31,347 nucleotides of DNA, taken from NCBI GenBank assembly GCA_032160545.1, contig JAVHVN010000033.1, positions 1-31,347 on the forward strand. The letters run 5' to 3'. Both the position numbers and the translations under genes were made by a program. The notes under the pieces were generated by a model that did no database searches, was not told the origin of the DNA, and saw only the letters and a list, made by a program, of their open reading frames with translations. Source of the DNA: DATGFB01 sp032160545 (GTDB lineage Bacteria > Actinomycetota > Actinomycetes > Mycobacteriales > Jatrophihabitantaceae). Within the stretch, counting starts at the first letter, position 1. Every line of letters starts with the position of its first letter. Shown here piece by piece: positions 15,356 to 23,117 of the stretch.

Positions 15356-17583
15356 GACCCCAACTGGACGTCCCAGAGATCGTCCTCCCCGGAGACGTCG
15401 GGGCAGGAGATGTCTGCTGCCAGGAGCACCGCGCACCCCGGGCACGCGTACTCGGCCAGGGCGCCGACGTACTCGCCGCCGTCCGGAAGTCCGCGGCCGG
15501 CCAGTTCGGCGAGCGGGATGACGCGGCGTGCCGCGTGGACCTTGTAGTTCTGCGAGACGTCGCAGAGCACGTGCCCGCATTTCACGCAGCGGACGACCTC
15601 GCCGGCGGCCAGCTCGAACCTGCCGACCTCGAGGGATTCGTGGAACCGCACGCGTGGCACCCACTCGCCGCTGCCCGGCTCGAGCACGTCGGGATCCTTG
15701 CCGGCCAGTCGTGCCTGCCTGATCTCCGCCCGGCGCGCGGCGGTGGCAGCGGGGTCGGGCGAGCCCGACGCATCCCCGACGACGCCGAAGATCCGCTCGG
15801 CCTGACCGGCACTGACGACTCCGCGGCGTACGTCCTCGGCCACGAGGTCCTCGGCGCGCTCGACGGGGTCCCCGTACCCTCCGCCACCCTGGGTGAAGTC
15901 GGCGAGCAACCAGCCTTCGGTGACGGGCATCCGGCCCGGATTGCCCGAGGGCACACTGACCTCGGCCCAGCCCCCTGCGACCGCCTCGTCGGCCGTCACC
16001 GGGTAGTCGCCGTGCTGCAGCCGAGCAGCGACGTCAGCCGCGGGCGCGAGCAGCGACCGGGTGCCGCCCGTACCGGTCGGGTGGCCGCCGAACAGACCCC
16101 ATGCGCCGTGCGGCAGCCCGCCGTAGGGCGTGAAGTCGACGGTCAGATCATCCGACCCGTAGGCGATGACGAGGCGCTGGGTACCGGCGCCACCAGTACG
16201 TGCGCCCGGGGCGCCGCCGTCGACGTTGTGCGAGCGGCTGAGGTAGAGGAACGGGTACTGCAACTCGATGCGCTCGATGTCGCTGATCCCGCCTGACGGA
16301 ATGTTCTGCTGGCCACCGGACGGCACCCCGTCGCGCAGCGGGGTCGCACCGAGCCCGCCGCCGTGGGTGTCGTACAACCCCTGCGGGTTGGGCAGCCCGT
16401 GCGAGTTGTGCCCGCCGTAGAAGTAGCCAGGACCGCCGAGGTACCAGAAGCTGCCCCACCCGGCGTTGACGTCCGCGCGCTCACCAGCGGCGAACAGCAT
16501 GCTCGAGACGCACTGGCTGACCGCCTCGACCACGTACTGGCCGACGCGCGGCGAGCGGCCGCACGCGGCCGGGAACCTGCAGTTCAGCACTGATCCCTCG
16601 GGCACGATCACCCGCACCGGATCGAGCTTCCCGTCGCTCCACGGAAGGTCCCAGAACAGCCGGTTCGTCAGGGCGATCATGACGTGGGCCATGGTGCTGG
16701 GCAGCGTCGAGTTCTGATCGTTGTCGATCTGCCCGGAGGACCCGGTGAAATCGAGGGTGAGCTCGTCGCCGGCCTTCGTGGCGGCGCACACGATCTGGTA
16801 CGGCACAGCCGCGCGGGTGTTCGGGTCGCGATACGTGCCGTAGATGCGGCTGCGCCAGATGCCGTCGGGAATCGCGGTCAGCTTCTCCCGCGCCATCCGG
16901 CTGCTGTCGTCGATCAGGCGACGGCCTGCCGCCTCGACGAAGTCCGCGCCGAACCGGTGGAGCAACTCGAGATACCCGGCGCGGCAGACGTTGTTGGCGG
17001 CGGTTCGTGACTTGATGTCCATGCCGACGTACTCGGGATCCCGGCACTGCTCGGTGACGGTCTTGAAGACGTCGTCGCGGAACACCCCGGCCTCGACGAT
17101 CTTGAGGCCGAGCAGGCGGATGCCCTCGTGATAGATCTCGGTGGCAGCCCCGCGAAGCAGGCCGCCGGTGTCGGCGGTGTGCGAGCTCGACGCGACCCAG
17201 GCCACCCGCTCGCCGTTCCAGAACACCGGAGCGATCTGCATGATGTCGTAGGTGTGCGACCCGGCGACGTAGGGGTCGTTGAGGATGAACTCGTCGCCCT
17301 CGTTGATACCCGGGTCGTCGGCGAACCAGTCGATGATCCGCTTGATCGCGTCGCTGGTCGCGGCCGCGAAGCGCAGATGCCCGGAGCACGCCAGGATCAT
17401 GTTGCCGTTCGCGTCGTAGAACGAGCACATGCACTCGCCCCCCTGCGCCACGATCGGCGAGGCGGTCACCCGCTGCAGGGCGATCCGGCCCTCCTCCCCG
17501 ATCGCCCACAGGCGGTGCGCGAGGATCTCGAACCGGATCGGGTCGATGGCGGCTTCGGCGATGGATCCGACTGCGGCGGTCAT
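15352..17583 (-). CDS. HyuB-family (hydantoinase B/oxoprolinase) subunit fused to an acetone-carboxylase-gamma-like zinc domain
   Basis: 743 residues, well above the usual 510-600 for HyuB proteins. Residues to about 590 are HyuB-like (IDPIRFEILAHRLWAIGEE, GGECMCSFYDANGNMI, FILNDPYVAGSHTYD, and the glycine-rich QGGGGYGDP near the end of that domain). The extra C-terminus has Cys666, Cys669 and Cys674 (CVKCGHVLC) and Cys714, Cys717 and Cys727 (CPGC...C), with an NYKVHA segment, resembling the separate gamma subunit of acetone and acetophenone carboxylases. With the HyuA-like partner this points to ATP-dependent carboxylation of a ketone; an ATP-dependent cyclic amidase remains possible. ATG at 17583 overlaps the HyuA stop. 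Confidence 0.85.
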   Translation of the reverse strand: MTAAVGSIAEAAIDPIRFEILAHRLWAIGEEGRIALQRVTASPIVAQGGECMCSFYDANGNMILACSGHLRFAAATSDAIKRIIDWFADDPGINEGDEFILNDPYVAGSHTYDIMQIAPVFWNGERVAWVASSSHTADTGGLLRGAATEIYHEGIRLLGLKIVEAGVFRDDVFKTVTEQCRDPEYVGMDIKSRTAANNVCRAGYLELLHRFGADFVEAAGRRLIDDSSRMAREKLTAIPDGIWRSRIYGTYRDPNTRAAVPYQIVCAATKAGDELTLDFTGSSGQIDNDQNSTLPSTMAHVMIALTNRLFWDLPWSDGKLDPVRVIVPEGSVLNCRFPAACGRSPRVGQYVVEAVSQCVSSMLFAAGERADVNAGWGSFWYLGGPGYFYGGHNSHGLPNPQGLYDTHGGGLGATPLRDGVPSGGQQNIPSGGISDIERIELQYPFLYLSRSHNVDGGAPGARTGGAGTQRLVIAYGSDDLTVDFTPYGGLPHGAWGLFGGHPTGTGGTRSLLAPAADVAARLQHGDYPVTADEAVAGGWAEVSVPSGNPGRMPVTEGWLLADFTQGGGGYGDPVERAEDLVAEDVRRGVVSAGQAERIFGVVGDASGSPDPAATAARRAEIRQARLAGKDPDVLEPGSGEWVPRVRFHESLEVGRFELAAGEVVRCVKCGHVLCDVSQNYKVHAARRVIPLAELAGRGLPDGGEYVGALAEYACPGCAVLLAADISCPDVSGEDDLWDVQLGS

Positions 17584-19673
17584 ACGGTCACCACGACATT
17601 CCCGAGACTGTCGACCGCCGCGCTCGTGCCGGGCGCGACGACGATGGTGGTCAGCTCTGACTCCAGGATGGCCGGACCGCTGATGGTCGAACCGGCCGGA
17701 ATCCGGTCCTTGCGGTAGACGACGGTGTCGACGAGGTCGCCGTCGAAATGGGCGCGGCGGCTGCCGTGGCGTGCCTCGTCCAGCGTGGTCGGCACGACCG
17801 TGTGATCGGCCGCGCGCCGGTCGATGGAGCCGACCGCGTCGACCCGGATCCGGCTCATCGCAAGCCCGCTCTTCTCGTAGGCCGCGCCGGGTCCGTACAG
17901 GCGCCGGTAGTGCTCGACGTACAGCTCCCCGACGCTGCCCGCCGTCTCGCCGTCGAATCGCTCCCACGGCAGCGGCATCTCCTCGCCGGTCGTCTGCCGC
18001 AGGAAGTGCATCGTGACGTACCGCTTGAACTGGGGCGTGCCGTTGAAGCCGTCCTTCGCGAGTTCCATCGCGAGGTCATTCTCCAGCGCGTCCAGGTCGC
18101 GGTTGAGCTGTGCGGGGTCGAACGGCGCGACATACGTCAGCGTCGCCAGCCGGGTCCGCAGGAAGTCCGACATCGCGATCCCGTGCGCGGAGAACACCGG
18201 TGAGGTGTTGGCGATGACGATCCGGCTCATGCCGAGTTCGCGGGCCCACGAGGTCGCGTGGATCGCCCCGGCGCCGCCGAAGGCGTAGAGCGCGCATTCG
18301 GCCGGTACCTCGCCGTTACGCACGACCTCGCGCCGGATCAGGTCGCTCATCTTGCTGTTGATGATGTCGAAGACCCCAGCGGCTGACTCGAGAACGCTCA
18401 GGCCGAGGGGATCCGCCAGGTTCGTCCGAATGGCTCGCTCGGCCCGCTCGACCGACAACGACTTGCGGCCGCCGAGGAAGAAGTCCGGATCGAGGTAGCC
18501 GAGCACGAGGTTGCAGTCGGTGACGGTGGGCTCGGTCCCCCCTGCGTCGTAACAGGCCGGCCCGGGCTGCGCCCCCGCACTGTCCGGGCCCACGCTCATG
18601 CGCGTCGTGATCGGGTCCACCCGCGCGATCGTGCCGCCCCCCGCGCCGATGGAGCGGATGTCGATGATCGGTTGCATCATCCGCAACCGCGCGAAGATCG
18701 GCTCGTCGGCGTACTTCCAGACGCCGTCGCTGAGCACTCCGACGTCGAAACTCGTCCCGCCCATGTCGGCGGTGACGACCGTCCGGTGCTTCATCGAGTC
18801 GCTCATCAGCGCGGCGCCGAACATCCCGCCCGCCGGTCCCGACTGCAAGGTCGAGATCGGTGCGGCGTGATCGATGCTGGCCAGGCCGCCGTTGCCCTGC
18901 ATGACCAGCAGCCGCCCGGAGAAGCCGAGCGCGCTCAACTGCGCGCTCAAGCGCTCGAGGTAGCGGTGCACGGCAGGCCCGACGAACGCGTTCGCCACCG
19001 CGGTGTTCGTGCGCGCGTATTCGCCGGCTTCGCGCGAGAGGTCGCTGCTGAGCGAGACGAAGATGTTCCGATCGCCGTACTGCTCGTCGATCATCCGGCG
19101 CACGACCTGCTCGTGATCGGCGACGCGCCAGGAGTGCAGGAAGCTGACCGCGATCGCGTCGACGCCCTCGTCCTCGACGAGTCGCCGGATCGCGACCGTA
19201 ACCTCGCCGGTGTTGATCGGGACGACCACGCGGCCCTGTGCGTCGATCCGCTCGTGCACGCCGACGACCCGCTCACGGGGCAGCAGTGGCTCGGGCTTGT
19301 CGACGTACGCCACCCGCCGGACCTCTTCCGCGGGCAGGCCGTCGACCCGACCCACCGCGCGCATGATGAAGATCGTGTCCTCGAAGCCGCGCGTCGTGAT
19401 CAGTCCCACTCGCGCGCCCCGGCGCGTCAGCAGCGCGTTCGTCGCGACCGTGCTGCCGTTCTTGAGGACGTCGGTCCGGCGCACGAGTTCCTCGAGCGAG
19501 ATGCCGTTGATGCGAGCGGCCTCGGCGAGCGCGTCCATGACACCGATCGAGAAGTCGTCCGGCGTGGTCGGAGCCTTGGTGCTCTGCACGGCACCCTGCT
19601 CGGTCACCATCGTCAGGTCGGTGAACGTGCCACCGATGTCGATGCCGATCGTGTAGCGCACGTCGCCTGTCAC
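17580..19673 (-). CDS. HyuA-family ATP-dependent subunit (hydantoinase A/acetone carboxylase-like)
   Basis: 697 residues. Family proteins use ATP to activate a carbonyl oxygen, either to open a lactam (hydantoinase, oxoprolinase) or to carboxylate a ketone (acetone and acetophenone carboxylases). Seen: the N-terminal actin-like ATP motif IGIDIGGTFTDLT, KNGSTVATNALLTRRGARVGL (residues 70-92 region), STLQSGPAGG, TADMGGTSFDVG, SIGAGGGTIA and GPACYDAGGTEPTVTD. The GTG at 19673 is set by AAGGGG 6 bases upstream and by its four-base overlap with the previous stop; the open frame to 20117 overlaps that gene and is not used. Substrate not decidable from sequence. Confidence 0.9.
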   Translation of the reverse strand: MTGDVRYTIGIDIGGTFTDLTMVTEQGAVQSTKAPTTPDDFSIGVMDALAEAARINGISLEELVRRTDVLKNGSTVATNALLTRRGARVGLITTRGFEDTIFIMRAVGRVDGLPAEEVRRVAYVDKPEPLLPRERVVGVHERIDAQGRVVVPINTGEVTVAIRRLVEDEGVDAIAVSFLHSWRVADHEQVVRRMIDEQYGDRNIFVSLSSDLSREAGEYARTNTAVANAFVGPAVHRYLERLSAQLSALGFSGRLLVMQGNGGLASIDHAAPISTLQSGPAGGMFGAALMSDSMKHRTVVTADMGGTSFDVGVLSDGVWKYADEPIFARLRMMQPIIDIRSIGAGGGTIARVDPITTRMSVGPDSAGAQPGPACYDAGGTEPTVTDCNLVLGYLDPDFFLGGRKSLSVERAERAIRTNLADPLGLSVLESAAGVFDIINSKMSDLIRREVVRNGEVPAECALYAFGGAGAIHATSWARELGMSRIVIANTSPVFSAHGIAMSDFLRTRLATLTYVAPFDPAQLNRDLDALENDLAMELAKDGFNGTPQFKRYVTMHFLRQTTGEEMPLPWERFDGETAGSVGELYVEHYRRLYGPGAAYEKSGLAMSRIRVDAVGSIDRRAADHTVVPTTLDEARHGSRRAHFDGDLVDTVVYRKDRIPAGSTISGPAILESELTTIVVAPGTSAAVDSLGNVVVTV

Positions 19674-20452
19674 GTACGACCCCTTCCGGTTCGCGTGTTC
19701 GTCTCTCGGGCTGCGGCGACGACCAGGTCCTTGACCTCGTCGGCTATCGGCGCGTCGATCTCTTCCTGGATCTGGGCGACAGCGCCCAGGGTGCGGCCGA
19801 TCAGGGCGAAGGCCCGGCAGACCTCCCACCGGAAACCCATGTCCAGCGCGATGCCGGCGATCGCACCGGTCACGTTCACCGGCAGCAACCGGTCGCGTCG
19901 CGCCCCGGCGGCGCGCGCGATCTCCTCGACGAGTCGGCAGTAGCTGCCGTACACCCCGGTTTCGCGCGCGATCTCGAAGAGCCGGTCCGCCCGTGGATCG
20001 CCGCCCGCGTGGGTGCGGTGCCCGATCCCCGGGATGTACGTGTTGCTCGCAGCGGCGCTCTCGACGACCGCCGCCGCGGCGGCGGCGACCGTAGCGGCGT
20101 CCGCGCCCGGCTCGCATGCCTCGACGAGCACGCGGGCGCAGTGCTCGGACGAGCCGAGATGCTTGCTGCCCGCGCCGAGCAGCGCCGCGGCGACCGCCGC
20201 CTGCATCGACTCCGGGGCGTTGCTGTAGACCATGCGGGCAACGATCGACGGCTTCACCAGCCCGTGCTCGACCAGAACGACGATCAGCGCATCGATCATG
20301 CGTGACTCGTCCGGCGTCGGCAGTTCGCCGCGAAGCAGCAGGCTCACCATGTCGGCGAATCGCACGGTGCCGAGCAGGTCACCGGTGAGGTCGTGCCCTC
20401 GCACCGTGACGCGGTCGCGGTGCGCCTGTCCGAGCTCGGAGCCGATCGCCAC
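19670..20452 (-). CDS. Citryl-CoA-lyase-like protein (citrate-synthase-fold, ACLY C-terminal type), altered active site
   Basis: 260 residues, the size of stand-alone citryl-CoA lyases and of the citrate-synthase-homology domain of ATP-citrate lyase. Seen: HDLTGDLLG and LLLRGELPT at the N-terminus; PGIGHR at 141-146 with the conserved active-site His145; and PVNVTGAIAG at 191-200. In ATP-citrate lyase the last motif reads NVDG with the essential Asp; here that residue is Thr195. It may therefore do a different aldol- or Claisen-type reaction on a CoA ester. Start GTG at 20452 with AAGGGA 8 bases upstream; a near ATG at 20460 is out of frame. First gene after the internal promoter. Confidence 0.8.
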   Translation of the reverse strand: MAIGSELGQAHRDRVTVRGHDLTGDLLGTVRFADMVSLLLRGELPTPDESRMIDALIVVLVEHGLVKPSIVARMVYSNAPESMQAAVAAALLGAGSKHLGSSEHCARVLVEACEPGADAATVAAAAAAVVESAAASNTYIPGIGHRTHAGGDPRADRLFEIARETGVYGSYCRLVEEIARAAGARRDRLLPVNVTGAIAGIALDMGFRWEVCRAFALIGRTLGAVAQIQEEIDAPIADEVKDLVVAAARETNTRTGRGRT

Positions 20453-20477
20453 GTCGCCATCCCTTCGTCTGACAGGG

Positions 20478-20506
20478 AGTCTTCAGTGCGGCCAGCGCGG
20501 TGTCAA
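20478..20506 (-). promoter_or_regulatory. Internal promoter of the lyase-hyuAB-CoA-transferase-AKR segment
   Basis: On the minus strand, TTGACA (20506-20501), exactly 17 bp, then AAGACT (20483-20478) precede the GTG at 20452. The consensus -35 in the 116-bp gap makes a second transcription start likely. The repeat array begins 9 bp upstream of the -35. Confidence 0.6.
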
Positions 20507-20509
20507 CGG

Positions 20510-20523
20510 TTTCGGATCCGAAA
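20510..20523. promoter_or_regulatory. Perfect 14-bp palindrome beside the internal promoter
   Basis: TTTCGGATCCGAAA is a perfect palindrome four bases upstream of the TTGACA box (minus-strand sense). It is built from the half-sites TTCGGAT/ATCCGAA that also form the inverted repeat at 26994-27012 next to the first promoter of this locus. Candidate operator for the locus regulator. Confidence 0.5.
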
Positions 20524-20564
20524 TCCGAGATCCGAGATCCGAGATCCGCGATCCGCGATCCGAA
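20516..20564. repeat. Tandem array of seven 7-bp units (ATCCGAG type)
   Basis: Seven contiguous heptamers read in order: ATCCGAA, ATCCGAG three times, ATCCGCG twice, ATCCGAA. The array lies between the second hydrolase stop (20569) and the internal promoter. Each unit carries most of the half-site of the proposed operator, so it may be an expanded binding array or a slippage-prone tract that tunes the promoter. Confidence 0.9.
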
Positions 20565-20568
20565 AGAG

Positions 20569-21402
20569 TCAAGCAAGCGCCAGTTCGAGGACCCACGAAC
20601 CCAGCAGTGCGACGCAGCTGTCCATGCCTTCCCAGAAGATCCCGTGCTTGAGGCCGGGCAGGACCGTCACGACGCTTCCCTCGATGAGCCGGCTCAGCTC
20701 CATCGACTGCTCGAAATGCGAGCCGGTCGCGCCGGTGTGCGTGTCCTCGGCACCCACGACGATCAGTGTCGGCACCGAGATCCGTTCGATGTCGCCCCGT
20801 GCGCAGTGCGCCTGCCTCGCCTGGACGTGCTTGAGGTAGTCCGGCAGCGGCGGACGCGACTCGAGGTATGCCGTCAGGAGCCACTCGACCATCGGGCCGT
20901 CCGCGTCGGCGTACCGATCGGTGAAGAACGTCCGTCGCTGCGCGTCGGCGATGAAGTCGCGGTAGCCCTTGTCGAGCAGCCCCTGCACCGTTGCGATCGG
21001 TATTCCGACCCGGCCGGCGTCGACCCGCGTCGGCGCCCCCGCGCCCGTCGAGGCCAGCACGAGACTCGCCACCGACGCCGGACGCTCGATCGCGATCCAC
21101 TGCGCCACCCGGCCGCCCATGGAGTGACCCACCACGTGCGCGGGTCCGAGCGCGGCGGCGTCGAGCACGGCGAGCGCGTCACGGGCGAACAGCTCGGTCG
21201 AGTAGGGCCCCTCGCTGCCCGAACTCTGCCCGGTACCGCGGTGATCGAAGGTGACCACCGTGTGGTTCGCGGCGAGGGAATCGACGAAATCCGGATGCCA
21301 GGTCGCGCCGGCGTAGCCGGTTCCGGCGACGAGCAACACGGGCTCGCCGGTTCCCTGCACGTCGTAGTGGATGTCGGCGCCCTCGTGATGAACCGTTGGC
21401 AT
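20569..21402 (-). CDS. Alpha/beta-hydrolase (second of a tandem pair)
   Basis: 277 residues, alpha/beta-hydrolase fold of the 3-oxoadipate enol-lactonase/haloperoxidase-like group. Seen: FDHRGTGQSSG at 52-62, nucleophile elbow GHSMGG with Ser94, an acid in VVGAEDTHTGATGSH and the catalytic His in LPGLKHGIFWEG. The ATG at 21402 is three bases after the preceding stop, with AAGGG upstream, so the two hydrolase genes are co-translated. Probably hydrolyses an ester, lactone, CoA thioester or a C-C bond of a diketone in the pathway; the sequence does not decide which. Confidence 0.88.
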   Translation of the reverse strand: MPTVHHEGADIHYDVQGTGEPVLLVAGTGYAGATWHPDFVDSLAANHTVVTFDHRGTGQSSGSEGPYSTELFARDALAVLDAAALGPAHVVGHSMGGRVAQWIAIERPASVASLVLASTGAGAPTRVDAGRVGIPIATVQGLLDKGYRDFIADAQRRTFFTDRYADADGPMVEWLLTAYLESRPPLPDYLKHVQARQAHCARGDIERISVPTLIVVGAEDTHTGATGSHFEQSMELSRLIEGSVVTVLPGLKHGIFWEGMDSCVALLGSWVLELALA

Positions 21403-21404
21403 CG

Positions 21405-22199
21405 TTAACCCTTTCGTGAGACGAAGTCGGCCAGCAGGCGGTTGAACTCGTCCGCCGCCTCGACCGGGACGAGGTGCGAGGATCCCTCGATCAGCCGTAC
21501 CTCGAGGTCGTGCAGACCGAGCTGGTAGGTGTTCGCGTGCGTGGACGGCCCCATCGGGTCGTCCGCGCCGGCCACGAAGAGCACCGGACAGGTGATCTCG
21601 GGCAGTCGAGCCGTGAAGTCGCGTTCCGCGTTGGCCCGCGAGCGCGCGGCGAGGACGTCGGGTGCGTACGCGAGCACGCCCGCGCAGACCGCCGCAACGG
21701 CCTCCGGGTGCGCCTCGGCGAACGCGGGCGAGAACCACCGCGCGGTCATCGTCCGCGCCTCCTCGGGCCGGATTCCGGCCACCTCGATCCGGTCCGCCTC
21801 CCCGCGCATGCGAGCCCGGGTCGACTCCGAGAACCGCGGGCTCGTCGACACCAGCACCAGCGCCGCGACGCGCTCGCGATGGCGCAACGCGCACATCTGA
21901 GCCACTCCCCCGCCCATCGAGAGTCCGACGAGGGTCGCCTCCTCGATGCCGAGCAGGTCCAGCAGGGCGACGACGTCGTCGGCGAGCAGTTCGGTCGTGC
22001 AGCCGCCCTCGAGCGGTCCCGAGTACGAGCGACCGGTTCCTCGCGAGTCGAAGAGAACCACGCGCCGCGTCGCCGCCAGGGCGGGAACCTGCGCTCGCCA
22101 AACCTCGAGCGAACCGGCGCGGTCATGGATGAACACGACCGCTCTGCCGCTGCCGTGCGCCTCGTAGTACATGCGAGCGCCGTTGACCGTCGCGATCAC
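21405..22199 (-). CDS. Alpha/beta-hydrolase (first of a tandem pair)
   Basis: 264 residues. Seen: FDSRGTGRSYSG at 50-61, GLSMGGG with nucleophile Ser94, FVAGADDPMGP for the acid region and EGSSHLVPVE for the catalytic His. It has the same layout as the neighbour encoded at 20569-21402, but the two differ throughout, so they are old paralogues or independent recruits rather than a recent copy. Start is a GTG at 22199 after AGGGTGGG. It follows the crotonase by 34 bp. Likely a lactonase, esterase or C-C hydrolase acting on a pathway intermediate. Confidence 0.88.
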   Translation of the reverse strand: MIATVNGARMYYEAHGSGRAVVFIHDRAGSLEVWRAQVPALAATRRVVLFDSRGTGRSYSGPLEGGCTTELLADDVVALLDLLGIEEATLVGLSMGGGVAQMCALRHRERVAALVLVSTSPRFSESTRARMRGEADRIEVAGIRPEEARTMTARWFSPAFAEAHPEAVAAVCAGVLAYAPDVLAARSRANAERDFTARLPEITCPVLFVAGADDPMGPSTHANTYQLGLHDLEVRLIEGSSHLVPVEAADEFNRLLADFVSRKG

Positions 22200-22233
22200 C
22201 GGTGCCGCCCACCCTGCTCGTGCCGGTGCGGCA

Positions 22234-23055
22234 TCAGGACGGCTGGTCCTCGCGATTCATCCAGATGTTGAGCATCTCGTAGGCCCAGGCGACGTCGAAG
22301 GTCAGGTTGAAGTTGTCCTGGATCCGGCGGTTGAGCGCCCGCTTGCTCCAGCCCAGCGCGTACGGCGGGCGCTTGATCAGCCGTTGCGCGAAGTCGTCGA
22401 CCGCGGCGTCGAGCTCGGCCTTGGGCACCGCGGCGTTGAAGATGCCGCGATCCGCCAGCTCGCGCCCGGTGAACGCCCGGGCGAGCAGCAGATACTCCTT
22501 CGCCATCGTGGGCGGCATGCACAGCGGCACGAACACCGAGCCACCGTCTCCCGGAACGACCCCGGCGTTGTCTCGCCCGTAGCCGGTCTCGCCCATGCCG
22601 AGGTGGTGGTCGGCGATCTTGGCGTCCTCGTTCGCGATGACGAAGTCACACGCGAACACGAGGCTCGAGCCGTATCCGACCGCGTCGCCGTTGACCTTGG
22701 CGATGATCGGCTTCTCGACCTCGATGATCGCGCTGAACGTGCGCTGCAGCCCGATGGTCAGCAGCCAGTCCTCGCGCGGGTCGGCGTGCGCACCGATACC
22801 GGGCGAGCGCGACGGCGGGATGAAGAACATGTCCCCGAGCCCGGTCAGCACGATGACGCGGACCTCGTCCGCCTCGCGCAAGGACAGGATCGCCTCGCCG
22901 ACCTCCTTGTGCTTGGGGAAGTACTTGGGGACGCGGTCGCCGTGCCGCTGGTACTGCACGTCGCCGGACGGGTGCATACCGATCTGGGCAACCGCGCCGT
23001 CGTGCGAGTAGGTGATGTCGATGTCGCCGAGCACTGACTCCGGAACGATTGCCAC
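22234..23055 (-). CDS. Crotonase-fold protein (enoyl-CoA hydratase/isomerase family), atypical active site
   Basis: 273 residues. The GTG at 23055 is supported by GGAGG 5 bases upstream. The crotonase core is seen: KPIIAKVNGDAVGYGSSLVFACDFVIA (residues 115-141) and an oxyanion-hole glycine region, then IADHHLGMG and PGDGG. By my alignment, the two catalytic glutamates of rat enoyl-CoA hydratase (Glu144, Glu164) fall on Ser131 and His151 here, and there is an insert of about eleven residues (ETGYGRDNAGV). Simple hydration is therefore doubtful; hydrolysis, isomerisation or retro-Claisen cleavage, known in other crotonases, are alternatives. Lies between the transporter and the hydrolases. Confidence 0.82.
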   Translation of the reverse strand: MAIVPESVLGDIDITYSHDGAVAQIGMHPSGDVQYQRHGDRVPKYFPKHKEVGEAILSLREADEVRVIVLTGLGDMFFIPPSRSPGIGAHADPREDWLLTIGLQRTFSAIIEVEKPIIAKVNGDAVGYGSSLVFACDFVIANEDAKIADHHLGMGETGYGRDNAGVVPGDGGSVFVPLCMPPTMAKEYLLLARAFTGRELADRGIFNAAVPKAELDAAVDDFAQRLIKRPPYALGWSKRALNRRIQDNFNLTFDVAWAYEMLNIWMNREDQPS

Positions 23056-23117
23056 GGTTACCTCCGCACACGGGATGGATGGACACGGCGTCTAGCGCCA
23101 CGGCCCGGCAGGCGACG

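Noticed and set aside
17580..20117. 845-residue version of the HyuA-like protein starting at 20117
   Set aside because: The extra N-terminus lies entirely inside the lyase gene in another frame and lacks motifs; the GTG at 19673 with AAGGGG and a four-base overlap is better.
20516..20564. Short repeats considered as a CRISPR remnant
   Set aside because: The units are 7 bp, contiguous and without spacers, and no cas genes are near; it is a simple tandem repeat.
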